From: Notospermus geniculatus
Lineage: Eukaryota > Nemertea > Pilidiophora > Heteronemertea > Lineidae
Length of the DNA: 64,000 bases
Direction: 5' to 3'
Assembly (NCBI GenBank): GCA_002633025.1
Contig: NMRB01000802.1
Span: forward strand, 131,586-195,585
This document shows positions 1-14,100 of the stretch, one piece after another. Made by a program: the position numbers and the translations under genes. The first letter of the stretch is position 1. Each line of letters starts with the position of its first letter. Below the pieces are notes generated by a model that did no database searches, was not told the DNA's origin, and saw nothing but the letters and a program-made list of their open reading frames with translations.

Positions 1-660
1 TACCGGTACCAAAATATCACTACCGTAACAGCTGAGCTGCACTTCAGCACTGAAGTGATACCGGGTAGGCTACAGCAAATCGTCATGAATTGATTTGAGT
101 TGCATGAAATTATGTCTAGGCCTATTGCAGATTTATAATGATAACCCGTTAATTTGGGGGTGTTTTGATATACCCGGTAACTAAATGTTGCTTGGGAGGG
201 ATGAATTGATGGATATCAGCAGAACCAGTCAGTCACTTGGCTCTTACCAGGTTCTCTTGGTTACCATGGTTACCGTAGCATGCCAGCTTCGCTACTAATA
301 CACCTTAGCCTACTGGCCTTTGTAAATAATGTGCTATATTAATTTGCCGATTACTCTTTATGTAGGCCTAGAGATAGTCTATCTTTTTTTAATGCCAGCT
401 GACAAACTGAAAGTAAAAATGAAAATAAAAGAATACAGTAGGCCTGCCTAAGTGCATGCTGGTACACTAGGCTAGCCTATCCTTAATCCTAATAGCGGAA
501 AGTTTGCCAACCAAGATATCTTACCTTCAGCATATCGTGCACATCAGGCCTGTCAGCTGCCAGTTGACCATACTCTTCTATTCCAGGTTACTGAATGAAT
601 CAAACGGATAATTCACCAGAACTCTTGACTTTATTTCTTCCTCTTCTCACAATTCCTTTC

Positions 661-1106
661 ATCCTCCCACAGCAGGGGTTTGGTTTCGTTCCTCTTCATA
701 CACTCCACACAAAGCCCTGCTGAAATTGGGCCTCCCGGGCAAGCAGAGGGTGTCCGAAAACCATTGCCCAATCAGAATGCAGCATTTTCAGGGTGTCAAT
801 ATTAAATAATTATGACTCATAATAACAATCAAAAATAATAAGAATCTTTCCTATACACAGGAAGAACCTCTGTGATAAAATTCAGTCAATTTTAGAAAGA
901 TGTAAGTGATTTGTAAAGGATAAAACTTTAAAATCAAACTGGGTAAAACCACGAAATTTGTACTTCTCCAGTCGTCCTTAAAATACAGGGAGTGCAACTG
1001 GAGTATGGAACAGCCACATCAGATTCACTGGCTGTTGTATTTCAGCAGGGGTTTGTGTGAGCGGATGAAGAGGAGTGAAATAAAAACCCCTGCTGTGGGA
1101 GGATGA
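661..1106. mobile_element. MITE-like element with ~50-bp terminal inverted repeats
   Basis: The left end (cctcccacagcaggggtttg, then a cctcttcat stretch) is the inverted match of the right end near 1045-1106 (atgaagaggag, then aacccctgctgtgggagg). The AT-rich interior has no coding frame. A much shorter relative lies at 13302-13411. Non-autonomous DNA transposon is the likely class; no clear target duplication was found. Confidence 0.7.
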
Positions 1107-1639
1107 ATTCCTTTGGTTGCTCTCAACACCATGACATGCTGTCAAAGACAGCCAAACTTGTTCACAAGAAAGCCACCCCGTTGCTAGGCGGGGTACTCAA
1201 GTGTAACTATCATGTGACCTGAAGTGTTTCTGATTGGTTGAGGCCTCCAAGCACATGTTTCCTCCAATGAAATCTGAGCAAAAGATACACTTAGTTTCCA
1301 GGTTCACCACAAGGAGTTCTGATGCTGGAGCTATTTATAGAATCTTAACAGTGATGACCAATTGATAAAATGATACAATGTATCTTATGTATTGACATAA
1401 TTCAAGAGAGGTCACTGAGAGCATTTAGGCCTACTCTACAGGGTGAGACGAAATGAACAGATGAGGAATCTCACAAAAACCACAATACAGCAATGGGGTG
1501 ACCAAAACTCATAGGCCTAATGCAACTTGCTTGCCTGGTGATGATATATATATTCAAAGTTCGCATTCTCTGGAGATGCAAACAAACATCAATTTTGAAA
1601 CTTCAATGTTGTTTTGGAATTTATCTCACTGAATATATG

Positions 1640-1828
1640 TGTGGCGGTCTAGGAAAACCCGTCGGATGTCACATCTGAGGAAAGGGTTAATAACCCGCAC
1701 ATTTCAATACGCTGAAAAGTACTTCATAATTCGTAGGTAACTGTTTTAGCAGATCAATGGACAGGCAATCTGACAGCCCTTGTTGATCATTCAGTGACAT
1801 CCAACAGGTTTTCCCAGACCGCCACACA
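1640..1828. mobile_element. MITE-like element, tgtggcggtctagg family, copy 1
   Basis: About 190 bp with terminal inverted repeats: left tgtggcggtctaggaaaacc, right ggttttcccagaccgccaca. Very similar copies lie at 5042-5232 and 62109-62299. No coding capacity, so non-autonomous. Confidence 0.8.
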
Positions 1829-1885
1829 TCCATGCTTCCCCTTTCTCTGAATACATAACTTAGACATATGTCACCTCCCTCACAG

Positions 1886-2188
1886 ATAAACCTGCTCCCC
1901 CGGAGCAGCCCGAGGTCACAGAAATCTTCAAGACAACGGCCACGGTCTCCTGGAAACCACCCAAAGATGACGGTGGGTCAAAGGTCACGGGATACCACCT
2001 CGAACGCCGCCTGACGTCGAGCAACAGGTGGTCAAAGGTCAACAAGAAACCAATCACGGAGCTGACCTTCAAGGATGAGGACCTAAAGGAAGGCATGGAG
2101 TACGAGTATCGTGTCGCAGCAGAGAACAAGGCGGGTATCGGTGAACCAAGCTATCCGTCCAAGAAATTCACGGCCAAGGATCCATGGG
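1886..2188 (+). CDS. R0 b: FnIII domain exon
   Basis: 101-residue FnIII domain. It opens with DKPAPPEQPEV after a cacag acceptor, has VSWKPPKDDGG in the B-C region and EYRVAAENKAGIG in the F-G region, and ends AKDPWG at a gtatgt donor. It is the first exon visible; positions 1897 onward are repeated at 2649. Confidence 0.92.
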
Positions 2189-5100
2189 GTATGTCTGTCT
2201 CTGCCGAGACTGCATGACTTGAACCAGGGACCTCCTGAGCATCAGTCAGGCTGGAACCACTATACACATTGCTTCACTCTACATATTGCATCTCTGTGAA
2301 AACTGACCTCTGACCTCTGACCTCTTTCATTCCAGATAAACCTGGACCTCCTGGTGTCCCACACTTCAGCGAGGTCACTGACTCCTCGGTCAAACTGACA
2401 TGGACCGCCCCAGAAGATGACGGTAACTCCCCCATCACCGGGTATCACATCGAGATGAAACCAGCCACAGCATCAAAATGGACGCCAGCCTCCGTTGACA
2501 AGATCACTGATTTGAGCTTCGTTGCTCGTCGTCTCAAGACGGACACGGAATACGAGTTCCGTATCGCTGCCGAGAACAAGGTTGGAACGGGACCATTCTC
2601 CAAGGCCACAGAACCAATCAACATAAAGGCTCCTCTCGGTAAGATGTACCCCCGGAGCAGCCCGAGGTCACAGAAATCTTCAAGACAACGGCCACGGTCT
2701 CCTGGAAACCACCCAAAGATGACGGTGGGTCAAAGGTCACCGGTTACCACCTCGAACGCCGCCTGACATCGAGCAACAGGTGGTCAAAGGTCAACAAGAA
2801 ACCGATCACAGAGCTGACCTTCAAGGATGAGGACCTAAAGGAAGGCATGGAGTACGAGTATCGTGTCGCAGCAGAGAACAAGGCGGGTATCGGTGAACCG
2901 AGCTATCCGTCCAAGAAATTCACAGCCAAGGATCCATGGGGTATGTCTGCCTCTGTTGAGACCGATTTGAACCAGGGACCTCCTGGGCATCAGTCAGGCT
3001 GGAACCACGCTACACATTGCTTCACTCTACATATTGCATCTCTGTGAAAACTGACCTCTGACCTCTTTCATTCCAGATAAACCTGGACCTCCTGGTGTCC
3101 CACACTTCAGTGAAGTCACAGACTCCTCGGTCAAACTGACATGGACCGCCCCTGAAGATGACGGTAACTCCCCCATCACCGGATATCACATCGAGATGAA
3201 ACCAGCCACGGCATCAAAATGGACGCCAGCCTCCGTTGACAAGATCACAGATTTGAGCTTCGTTGCTCGTCGTCTCAAGACGGACACGGAATACGAGTTC
3301 CGTATCGCTGCCGAGAACAAGGTTGGAACGGGACCATTCTCCAAGGCCACAGAACCAATCAACATAAAGGCTCCTCTCGGTAAGATGTCAAGTCCTCCTG
3401 CCCCCCCCCCCATCACTTTAGTATTGGAGAATGATGCAGTCACCGCCGGTGGCACCAGCTGTCGACAAAAAGTGGCAATATCGTGTCCCTACCTCATCTC
3501 TGCATGATTTCTGGCTGTGACATGTCTATATTTTCTTTCCCAGTCGGTGAACCCCCAGCGATTGAAGCTCCCCTTCAGGAGGTAACCGTGGTATCATCCA
3601 ATGAGGCCGTCATGGACTGTGATATTATACCAGGTGAACCGGCTGCTGAGGTTGAATGGTAAGTCACATCATCCTCGTCATCAAACATTCCTATTGTTTG
3701 GTTTGTGAATGGGTCTGATACAGGTTTTGAACTCACCAACAGGTGCCTAAGTTCCTCGTCCTGCTTCAGTTCAATCACACGTTGATGTTATTTTGTTTCA
3801 GGACCAAGAACGGTAAACCTGTGAAATCGTCGGGCCGTTTCTCCCTGACCTACAAGAACAAGACTGCTCAGATGAAGGTCAAGGACGCCACCCAGGACGA
3901 CGCCGGCGAATACAAGGTCACGGCGACGAACATCATCGCTAGTGTCGACACCAAGGCACATCTTATCGTGCAAGGTAGGTGTGTGAATTTGATGGGGAAC
4001 CTGTAAGCTGATAGGTGGCACTGCGAGCATAAGGTGCAGTTTTCCTGCTGCACAGTACCGTAAAAGATGTCGAGACGTGACATCATTGGTTTGTTTTGCG
4101 TCATTCTTAATGTCTTATGTTGCCATGTTCCATGTTTTTCAGTGGCGCCCACTATTGAGTACGAGAAGAAATATAGCGAGCCGCAGGCCTTGAAGGCCGG
4201 GAAGACATTTACTGTCCCGGTGAAGGTGTTTGGTATCCCGACACCCAGCGTCTCCTGGTCGCTCAACAACAAGATTCTGGAAGAAAACAAGAGAATCAAC
4301 CTCGACTCCAGGGAGAATAAATACTTCACGATTACCGTCAAGGATCTGAAGAAAGAGGACGCCGGTGTTTATACCGTGTCGGCGGAGAACAGCGTCGGGA
4401 GGAAAAACGCTGAATTTGAACTCAAGGTGTTGGGTGAGTAGACTTTCTAATGTTCCTGTCTTTCTAACCCACTCCTCCACGTCAGAGTTTTCTGGCTCTC
4501 AATAGGCATTACTCATTGTTGGTTTCCTTATGACTTCCACCGAGGCCAATACCACAAACGGCTGCCCATAGTTTTCTATGGGTAATTTGCCCATAGAGAG
4601 CCAACATGTCACAGTTCTGCAGAGTTGACGTGAGATTTTCTGAGTTATGTACTGCTAGGCGTCCAGGTTTGATCAGAATTTATCCACTTATTATTTCATT
4701 CTTCACTTTTAGACAAACCATCAGCACCACAAGACCTGAAGGTCACCGAAATCCAGCGAGACTCCGTCACTGTTACCTGGCAACCACCGCGTGATGATGG
4801 TGGCTCACCAATCACACAGTATGTCCTCGAGAAACGTGACGCTAAACGCACCAACTGGAGCAGTGCTGGCACCGTCAGAGCCAAGGAACTTACATCAACA
4901 GTCACCAAACTGATCGAGGGAAATGAGTATTACATCCGTGTGATCGCCGAGAATGAGATCGGACAGAGTGAACCGTGTGAACTCAAGAAACCGGTCAAAC
5001 CAAAAAGTCCGTTTGGTAAGTACTGCTAGCGACTTCTTTCATGTGAGGCAGTCTAGGAAAACCCATTGGATGTCACATTTGAGGGAAGCGTTAATGGCCT

Positions 5101-8100
5101 TGGTGAACCGCACATTTCAATAGCTGAAATGTACTACGTAACAGGTAAACAGTAGCAGATAACTGCACAGGCAATCTGACAGCCTTTGTTGATCATTCAG
5201 TGACATCCAACGGGTTTTCCTAGACCACCACATATTATAACAGGTCTTCTATAGTGCTGGTTAAGGGTTGCTCAAAGCACTTCGAGGTGTCCAACCCTCA
5301 TTTCGTCTTTCATGTATTTCTTGTGTGTGAGTCACATTTGCAACCTTGGCTTGTCTTTCTAGATGTTCCCGGTCCACCGCTCAACCTCCACGCCACCAAC
5401 GTCAGCAAATCAAAGATCACAATCTCCTGGGAACCACCCAAATCTGATGGCGGCACCAAGATCAAGGGATACATGATCGAACGCCGACAGGGTAGGAGCA
5501 CCCGCTGGATCAGGTTGAATAAGAATCTCATCGATGACCTTGAGTTTACGATGACCGATGTTGCTGAAGGACAGGATTACGAGTTCCAGGTCTCCGCGGA
5601 GAACGCCGAGGGGGTCGGAGCTCCGTCTGATGCTCTTGGTCCAATCAGAGCCAAGGACCCTTATGGTGAGTAACGACCACTATAACCCTAGCTTTACATG
5701 TAGGTCTCTGCAATCCAGTGGAACACCTCCACCCCAAGAGTCAATGCTCAAGTACGAGTCTGTATAACTTTTATCTTTCTCAGATGTCCCTGGACCTCCC
5801 GGCAAGCCTGTCATCAGTGACATGGTAGACGGCAAGGCCAAACTGGTCTGGACACACCCTAAAGACGACGGCGGTAGCCCCATCATGCACTACATCATCG
5901 AATCCAAACGACCAACAGATTTCAAGTGGTCCGTGGTGAACTTTGACACCAAGGTGACGAGTCCTGAGTACGCTGTACCGGGGATGGTCGATAAGATGGA
6001 GTATGTCTTCCAAGTGAAGGCCGTCAACAAGGCCGGTGAGGGGAAACCGTCAGAGCCGTCGGATGTTGCCAAATACGGTAAGATATTCTTCTTCGTTTTG
6101 TATTGAGCATCAAACCTGTAAAGCCGAGCGTACATCGCACTTGTGACTGGATACAACTAGTCACCACTCAGCTACCTGGCGACAGGGAGGAACTACCTGA
6201 AACTGGAGGCAACTGATCAGTCACCAGAAACAGTCGATGTAGGCCTACGCCAGGCTTATAGTTTGTCATTTGAGAAAACTTGTCATCTGCTGTCTACTCT
6301 AGTTGTTCTTAGTTTGTAAAATATTGTTTGATATTTCAGAAACTCCCATTGAGATCATCAAACCTATTGATGAGCAGCACGTGAAGAAGCTACCAGCGAC
6401 CATCACATTCGAATGTGAACTCAACAAACCTGACGTCAACGTCGAGTGGTACCAGAATGATAAACTGATTCCATCGAACAAGAAGTACAAGATGACGTCA
6501 CGTGGCGCCCTCTATATGCTACAGATTAATGACGTGAATGATGAGGACGATGCCGACTACACGTTTAAAGTCCATAACAAGAATATTCAATGCCAGGCTG
6601 GTTTGTTTGTCGAAGGTAAAATATCCGACTCTCAAAATCTTGGCCGCCATTTTGGCCGTAAACGCAAACAGTGATTGGAGAAAGAACGTTTTTGTGGGAA
6701 AATGAAGGTGATGATGCCTGTAGCGGCAAAAGACAAATCGATTGATGTATTTGTATGGTATGTCAAATTTGACTCGGCCATTGCGGAGATATCGGCCATT
6801 AACCTCACGCCAATCGGATGTGGAGTGAAGAGTAGTCCGAAAATGGTACTTAGTCAAACGCTTCTTTCCTTCCTGTTTATTTTCATTGATTTCATTATTT
6901 CCAGTGCCACCCAAGTTCATGACAGACAAATCTTTTGAGGACACTATCACAATGAAAGTCAAGACTTCAAAGATCATTGAGGTGCCGTTCGTAGCCAGCC
7001 CGATGCCAAAGATCACATGGGCCTTCAACGATGGTAAATTCTCTGATGAGAAACGTATTACCGTGGAGACGATCCGTGGTATGACTGCCCTGACGATCAG
7101 CCGTGCTGAGAGACAGGATGCCGGTGATTACACCCTCAAGATTGAGAACAAACTTGGAACGATCTCAATGACCATCAAAGTCAGAGTACTGGGTGAGTAC
7201 TGCTTATGAATGGGATTAATCACCCCTAGCTTTGTATCTTATGCCTTTGCAAGGGCAAATAAAAGACCCCCAAGTGAGAAACATGAGTAACTTGAGATGG
7301 CCTCTTCCATATTTACCAGGGCCAATAATGCTTTGGCTTTGGCCCTGATTGAAATGTCCAATGATTAAAAAAGATCACACACGTATAAAGACATTTCCTA
7401 TATGAGTTCATATCATACCTCTCCCCAGATAAACCAACCATTCCGAGGTCGTTTGAACCTGATGAGATCACGCCAGAATCCGTCCACCTAACGTGGAAGG
7501 AACCAGAAGACAATGGCGGGTCTGACATCACGGGATACATCATCGAGAGACGTGACGCTAACCGCAAGACATGGAACAAGATCGGCACATCAGACAAGTG
7601 TGAATACCTCGCGACACGTCTTGTGGCCGGCAACGAGTACGTGTTCAGAGTGATGGCTGAGAATGAGGTCGGACTTAGTCCGGCTGCTGAGAGCAAGACT
7701 ATCACCGCTAAATATGGATTTGGTAAGTACAAGTAATGGATTCTTTGCTCTCTGATTTAAAACTGTTGAAATATTTTACCAAAGTTCTGTGTTTCAACTT
7801 GTATTTCATTCCTTTTTCCAGAGAAACCCGGAGCTCCCGAGGCACCGGTCGTTTCTGAGATCTTCATCAACAGTTGCCAAGTTGATTGGAAAGCCCCGTC
7901 AAAAGATGGCGGCTCCCCGATCCTCGGCTATCATCTGGAACGTCGCCTCACCTCCAGCACACGTTGGTCAAAGATCAATAAGAAGATACTGAAGGATCTG
8001 ACCTTGAAGGATGAGGACCTAAAGGAAGGCATGGAGTATGAATACCGTGTGATGGCGGAGAATAAGGCTGGTGTCGGACCGGCTAGTCCACCGTCCAAAC

Positions 8101-11100
8101 CGTTTATTGCTAAGGACCCATGGGGTGAGTGGGCTGAAGATTCATGAGCTGTGAACTCGGCTTGAATCAGTTTCATATACCGGTATTTGGGTTACATTTT
8201 GACAAACGACGCTTAATGTCATTGCATCCTTTTCTTGCAGACAAACCTGGACCACCTGGTACTCCAGAACTTAGCGAGATCACCGACACATCCATCCGAC
8301 TTGACTGGACCGCACCCCAGGAAGATGGTGGCGTCCCCATCCTAGGATACTACGTGGAATACAAGTCAGTTGACGCGAGCAAGTGGACGCCAGCCTCACT
8401 TGATAAGGTCACAGACACTAATCTTGTTGTTCGACGTCTGAAGACGGATGTCGAGTATGAATTCCGAGTATGCGCTGAGAACAAGGTTGGAAGTGGTCCA
8501 TTCTCCAAGAACTCTGAACCTGTCAAGATTAAGGCTCCACTTGGTGAGTATTGGGATTATATATCCACGCCACACTGCGCTGGCTTTTGCTGGAGGTGGT
8601 CACAGATGGGAGGTACAGCACAAGTATCCTGGATGGAAATTGTTGGTTGTGGAAAATACCTGATGTTGTTGATCTGAGAACAGTGTTGATAAATTCTTTT
8701 TCTTCAACAGTTGGTGAACCACCCAAGGTTCTTGACGAGATGACCGACGTCACTGTCGTTGTTCCTGAGGATGCCGTCATGGACTGCGTCATCCAATCAG
8801 GCTCACCCTCTGCCGAGATCAAATGGCTCAAAGACGGCAAACCAATCCCGTCCGATCGTAGGTTCAAACAGTCGTACGAGAAAAACACTGCGGAGCTGAG
8901 GATCAAGGAGAGCAAACCAGAGGATGCTGGGAAATATAAATGTGTCGCCCACAACATCATTGGGACGGTGGAGACGTCCGGCTATCTGGTCGTCAATAGT
9001 AAGTTGAAAACAGGCTTGAATCTGTATTATGGTGTCCTTAATTGAGAGGTGTCCGGATTTTTTAAGTTAAACAAATTCAAATGTGGTATCCTTCGTGGTT
9101 TCTTGGTCATAGATATATATTTATAAGTACTGAAAACAGCCAATTTGTGACTTAGTTTTGCTGTCCATAGTTGTGGGGTGTCCTCTTGCAGTGGTGTCCC
9201 ACATAGGGAGCTTGTCTAGTTCATCAATATCAAACCTACCTCCATTCCTTTCCAGTGCATCCAAATATTGAATACGACAAGAAATACAAAGAACCAATTG
9301 AGCTGGTCGCTGGTAAGACCTTCAGTGTCCCTGTCAAGGTCACCGGCGTGCCGACCCCCAAGGTCACCTGGTCAACCAATGAAAAGGAACTAGAGATGTC
9401 TGGCAAGGTCAGCATGGATGTCAAGGACAACAACTACACGCTGCATATCAAGAGCGTCACGAGACAGGACGCGGGTATCTACACAGTGACCGGGGAAAAC
9501 GTGGTCGGACGAAAACATGCCGAGTTTGAGCTCAAGGTCAAAGGTACGTTTTGATACCAAGGTCACAAACTACACCAGAGATATTCTCGGGGCTGAAAAT
9601 GGCAAGAATTAGGTTGGATGCTGTGAGATTGCTTTGACATTGAGTGATTTTCTGTTTCCATTTTCAGACAAGCCGTCACCGCCACAAGACCTGAAGGTCA
9701 CCGACGTACAGAAGGAGTCCATCTCTGTTACCTGGCAAGCACCGGCGGACGACGGTGGCGCTCCGATTAAACAATACATTCTGGAGAAACGTGACATCAT
9801 GAGAACGAACTGGTCCAGCGCCGGGAAAGTCACGCCAAGGGAGCTTGCCTGCACGGTCGGGAAACTACTCGAAGGCAATGAGTACTTCATTCGTGTCATC
9901 GCTGAGAATGAGATCGGACAGAGTGAACCGTGTGAACTCAAGGAACCGGTCAAGGCCAAGAGTCCATTTGGTAAGTTTCTTGGTCAGAAGTCAGACAGTT
10001 CCAGCAGAACATCGGTATTTTAACAATTTTTGCTTTGGAGACATTTCTAGATTGGTATTTAAGCCTGGATGCAACAAATGTCGTAAGGAGGAAATGTCCA
10101 GTGACGAAAAGTTGTTGGGGACAAAATTGCTTCTAACACATTTTCTCGCTTGTATTTTCTAGATGTTCCCAGTGCACCAATCAAACTTCACGCCACAGAT
10201 GTTGGTAAATCTCAAATCGCGGTTGCCTGGCAACCACCAGAATCAGATGGAGGCTCGAAGATCATTGGTTACATCGTTGAGTCACGCAAGACCCACAGTA
10301 CTCGCTGGATGAAGTTGAACAAGACGCCCATCCCAGAGTTGGCGTATGCTGTGACGGATGTGATTGAGAACCAGGAGTATGAGTTCCAGGTGTCGGCGGT
10401 GAACGCCGAGGGTGTTGGCGCTCCGTCGACCACGCTTGGACCAATCAGAGCCAAGGATCCATACGGTGAGTTTTGACTTTAGGAAGACTCCTTCAGCTGA
10501 ATCTGTAGTCCTACAAAAAAAGATCCTCCCTCAACCCCCCCCCCCCCCCCCCCCCCNNNNCCCCCCCCCCCCACAGTATCCACAAGGGTACTAGGATACC
10601 ATTCTACCTGGTAAAGTCCACTTTCAGAACCTTGGGCCTCAGGACTGAGTCCTGAAAACGTGTCTGATCCATGAAGTATGACGAATACCTATACTTGATT
10701 CTGTGCAAAATATATGTCATTCTTTACTCTAGTTAAAGTGAAACACAGCCTCTGATTTCTGTTTTTTCAATCCACAGATGTTCCTGGACCCCCTGGCCAA
10801 CCAAAAGTTCGTGAAATCACAGCTGACTCGGCTAAACTGACATGGGCGCCACCAAAGGTCGACGGTGGCAGCCCCGTGACAAGTTACACGGTCGAGATGA
10901 AACAGCCGACAGATTACAAGTGGATGACAATCAGTGCTGAGGCGACGATATCGTTACCGGAGTATACGGTGACTGGACTGCGGGAGGCGACTGATTATAT
11001 CTTCAGAGTTAGTGCCACAAACAAGGCTGGAACCGGGAAACCATCAGAGCCGTCTGATGTGACTAGATATGGTAAGTACTGTGGTTGTGTTTGAACGATG

Positions 11101-14100
11101 TTTAGTGCCAATCCTGATTACCAGGACACCGTGACATGCGGAATTTCCAAGCTTGTGCAGTGGCCCATTTTGATGCCACTTTGACCGGCGGTCCACCATC
11201 GTGACGTCGACGACAAAGTGTGCCACGTGTAGATCACATCATTGGTTGAAGTCGCACACACTCCACTTGCCCCGACGACAAAGTGTCCCACATGGGTCAA
11301 GATGTTATTTGACGTCAATTTGACCGTCAAGATGGCGGATTTTCTGCGATGACGTCATCTGCACATATTTTGGGTCAAAATTTCATCATTTGCGCTTTTT
11401 ATTTTCGTATAGAAGCCCCGATTGAATTCACGAAACCCCTAGAGGACCAAGAGGTGAAGAAGATTCCAGGCCGGGCAACCTTCGAGTGTGAACTCTCCAA
11501 ATCTGACGTCGACGTCGAGTGGTTCAAGGCCGGCGTACAGCTGGAGAGGAGCAGTAAATACAAGATGGAGACCATCGGCAAGGTGCAACGCCTCGTCATC
11601 AGTGACGTCAACGATGATGATGATGATGAGTACGTGTGTAAGGTCAAGGGCAAGGATGCTAAGACGTCTGCTGCACTCATTGTTGAAGGTATGTAAACAA
11701 GTTGTCCACCTGTTGCAATCAATGTGAGACTCTCCTGCCGTTAGAGGCCGCCTGTTAGCAGTCTGAGAACATCACAAAATTTGACGTCACAGACATAAGC
11801 CATGGCGTCCGTGTTATTACGGATGACGTCGTGGTGTGCATTTCTTCTCTGTGACACCACAAATTCCATGACGTTCTAGGACCGTTAACTGGTGGTGGCC
11901 TCTTGCATTGAACCCCTTGCAGCTACTATATTATGGCACGGCTTAACCCGCTGGCGATGGAGGATTCCCTTTATGGCCTAGTGGTTGGCACGTTGGCCTC
12001 GGAGCTAGAAGTTAAGCAACGGAGGTCACCGTCACTACGTGGATGGGGTGACCGACGGATGTACAGTACACCTCTAATGGCAGTCTTAGGTCTCCTATTC
12101 TTCTGTCAGTGTTTTAGGGAATGGCCTGGCTCCTTACATTTGTTCCATTTCATATCCTCGTACTCCCAACATTTTGTGTCTATTACAGTTCCACCCAAGT
12201 TAATGGTTGACAAGAACTTCCAAGAAGTCATCATCATGAAGACCAACTCGTCTAAGATCATCGAAGTGCCGTTCGTGGCAAGCCCGATGCCCAAGGTCAC
12301 ATGGGCCTACAACGACGGCAAGATTCCCGATACAAAACGCATCACAGAGCAGACGATTCGTGGTATGACGTCGTTGACGATCAGTCGTGCTGTCAGATCA
12401 GATGCTGGGGATTACACACTGAAGATAGAGAATAAATTAGGCAGGGTCAACCTCTCGGTCAAGGTCAAAGTTCTTGGTAAGTTGTCCGTGATATATTTTA
12501 CCAGTTTAGTTTTGTGCTTGTATTTGGTTGTTTAAAGGGTCACATACCCTAGGAAAGAGATACATGGGGCGAAGTTGATAAGTGGTAGTTCAACAACATT
12601 GTCAATAGAGGTCTTCCTTAACGCGGGTATGTTTAGCGCAGCATATAGGGAAGGAATACTTTGACCCTTTAAGTGGTTACTTGTTGTTTTCAGACAAACC
12701 TACTGAGCCAAGGAACCTCAAACCCGTTGAGATCACCCCCGAGTCATGTGAACTCAAGTGGGAGAAACCAGAAGACAATGGCGGCTGTGACATCAGTCAT
12801 TACATCATCGAGCGCCGTGACGCTAACCGCCAGACGTTCAACAAGATTGGTACAACCAAAGATCTCAGTTTCACCGATACGAAGATCGTGGAAGGACGAG
12901 CTTACGTCTACCGTGTGTCGGCTGAGAATGAGGTTGGAGTCGGTGAACCAGCCGAGACTAAATCAGTGACGGCCAAATATGGCTTCAGTAAGTACCTTGT
13001 CTGCGTCTGCTGTTGTTTGGTACCCACAATGCCTTGGTCTGTGGTCACTGCCGCCGGAGATGTGGCGTCTTGAGATGTTGCCCCCTTCAACCTCTGACAA
13101 CCTATGATGTATTAAATGCTTCTTCAGTACTCCTCTCATCCTGCCCAAGATGGTCTCCACAAATTTGTGGATTTTGTTGCATTTGGCAGTAAATGCTTTG
13201 TTATTTTGCACTGCATCGCCTCCATGTGGTGGGCACATCCAAAAATTTTACCACAGCCCAGACAAGTATGTGGAGGTCTTGAGTCTATGATGGTGAACCA
13301 CCCTCCCACAGCAGGGCTTTGGTCTTGCTCCTCTTCAAACACTCGCACACAGGTTCGTGTGAGTGGATGAAGAGGAGCAAGGTAAAAACCCCTGCTCTGG
13401 GAGGATGGTGCAGAACATGATAGACCATGTGACAGCAGCTAACCGGAAAATTCCACTGCAGAGTCATGGCATAATGCTGAAGTCCGAAGTCCACCATCAT
13501 GAATCTTAATTCTCTATTCCAGACAAGCCTGGCCCGCCAAACGCTCCAACTGTGTCCGACATCTTCAGCACTGAATGTACCGTCAACTGGAAGCCACCAG
13601 CCGATGACGGCGGCGCACCGATCACCGGCTACGTCCTTGAACGCTGCATGTCGTCGAGCTCACGCTGGATCAAGATGACTAAAGAACCAATCAAGGAAAC
13701 GTCTCATAAGGTGACTGACCTTAATGAAGGGTCGGAATATATCTTCAAGGTCAGCGCGGTCAACAAGGCTGGGGTCGGCAAACCGAGTCCACCATCAAAA
13801 CCATTCACGGCCAAGGATCCATGGGGTGAGTATCCGCTAAACTGCCTGTCAAATCTTACAATAATATGAAGTTACTATACGGCACTTTCCAGTGAATACA
13901 GTCTCACGTTATTACCCCAGTCTCTCCAGAAATGATTCTGGGGAAAAGTCCAATGACTAGAATTTGATAATAGACTGAGTTATGAACTCAAACAATATTG
14001 TTCTTTTAGACAAACCTGGTGCCCCAGGAATCCCTGAGTTCAGTGACATCACAAACTCCTCTGTCCGTCTGACATGGACTGAACCAGAAAACGATGGCGG

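Larger units (their letters stand above)
1..1885. other. Intron or flank left of the first visible exon
   Basis: No Ig or FnIII exon and no convincing coding frame was found in these 1.9 kb. The stretch holds two MITE-like elements (661-1106 and 1640-1828), listed separately. The first exon at 1886 needs a phase-1 donor upstream, so this is most likely an intron of the same gene; I see no promoter or start codon. Confidence 0.6.
1897..3399 (+). repeat. 752-bp tandem duplication covering exons b and c
   Basis: Segment 1897-2648 recurs from 2649, including the b-c intron (with a few small indels) and part of the intron after c. Divergence is low, pointing to a recent event or to two alleles placed in series. 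Confidence 0.85.

Noticed and set aside
2455-2766. Read-through of exon c into b* as coding
   Set aside because: The frame entering b* does not match the FnIII frame and crosses a good donor at 2639.
3868-4341. 157-codon open frame on the minus strand
   Set aside because: It is a shadow of the plus-strand Ig exons d and e and crosses an intron; the composition is not protein-like.
4500-4600. Shared phrase cccatagagagcca with 48930 and 56900
   Set aside because: The match is too short to define a repeat family by eye.
11933-12535. 200-codon plus-strand frame starting MARLNPLAMED
   Set aside because: Only the part from 12189 is real (Ig j); the upstream portion is intron read-through before a good acceptor.
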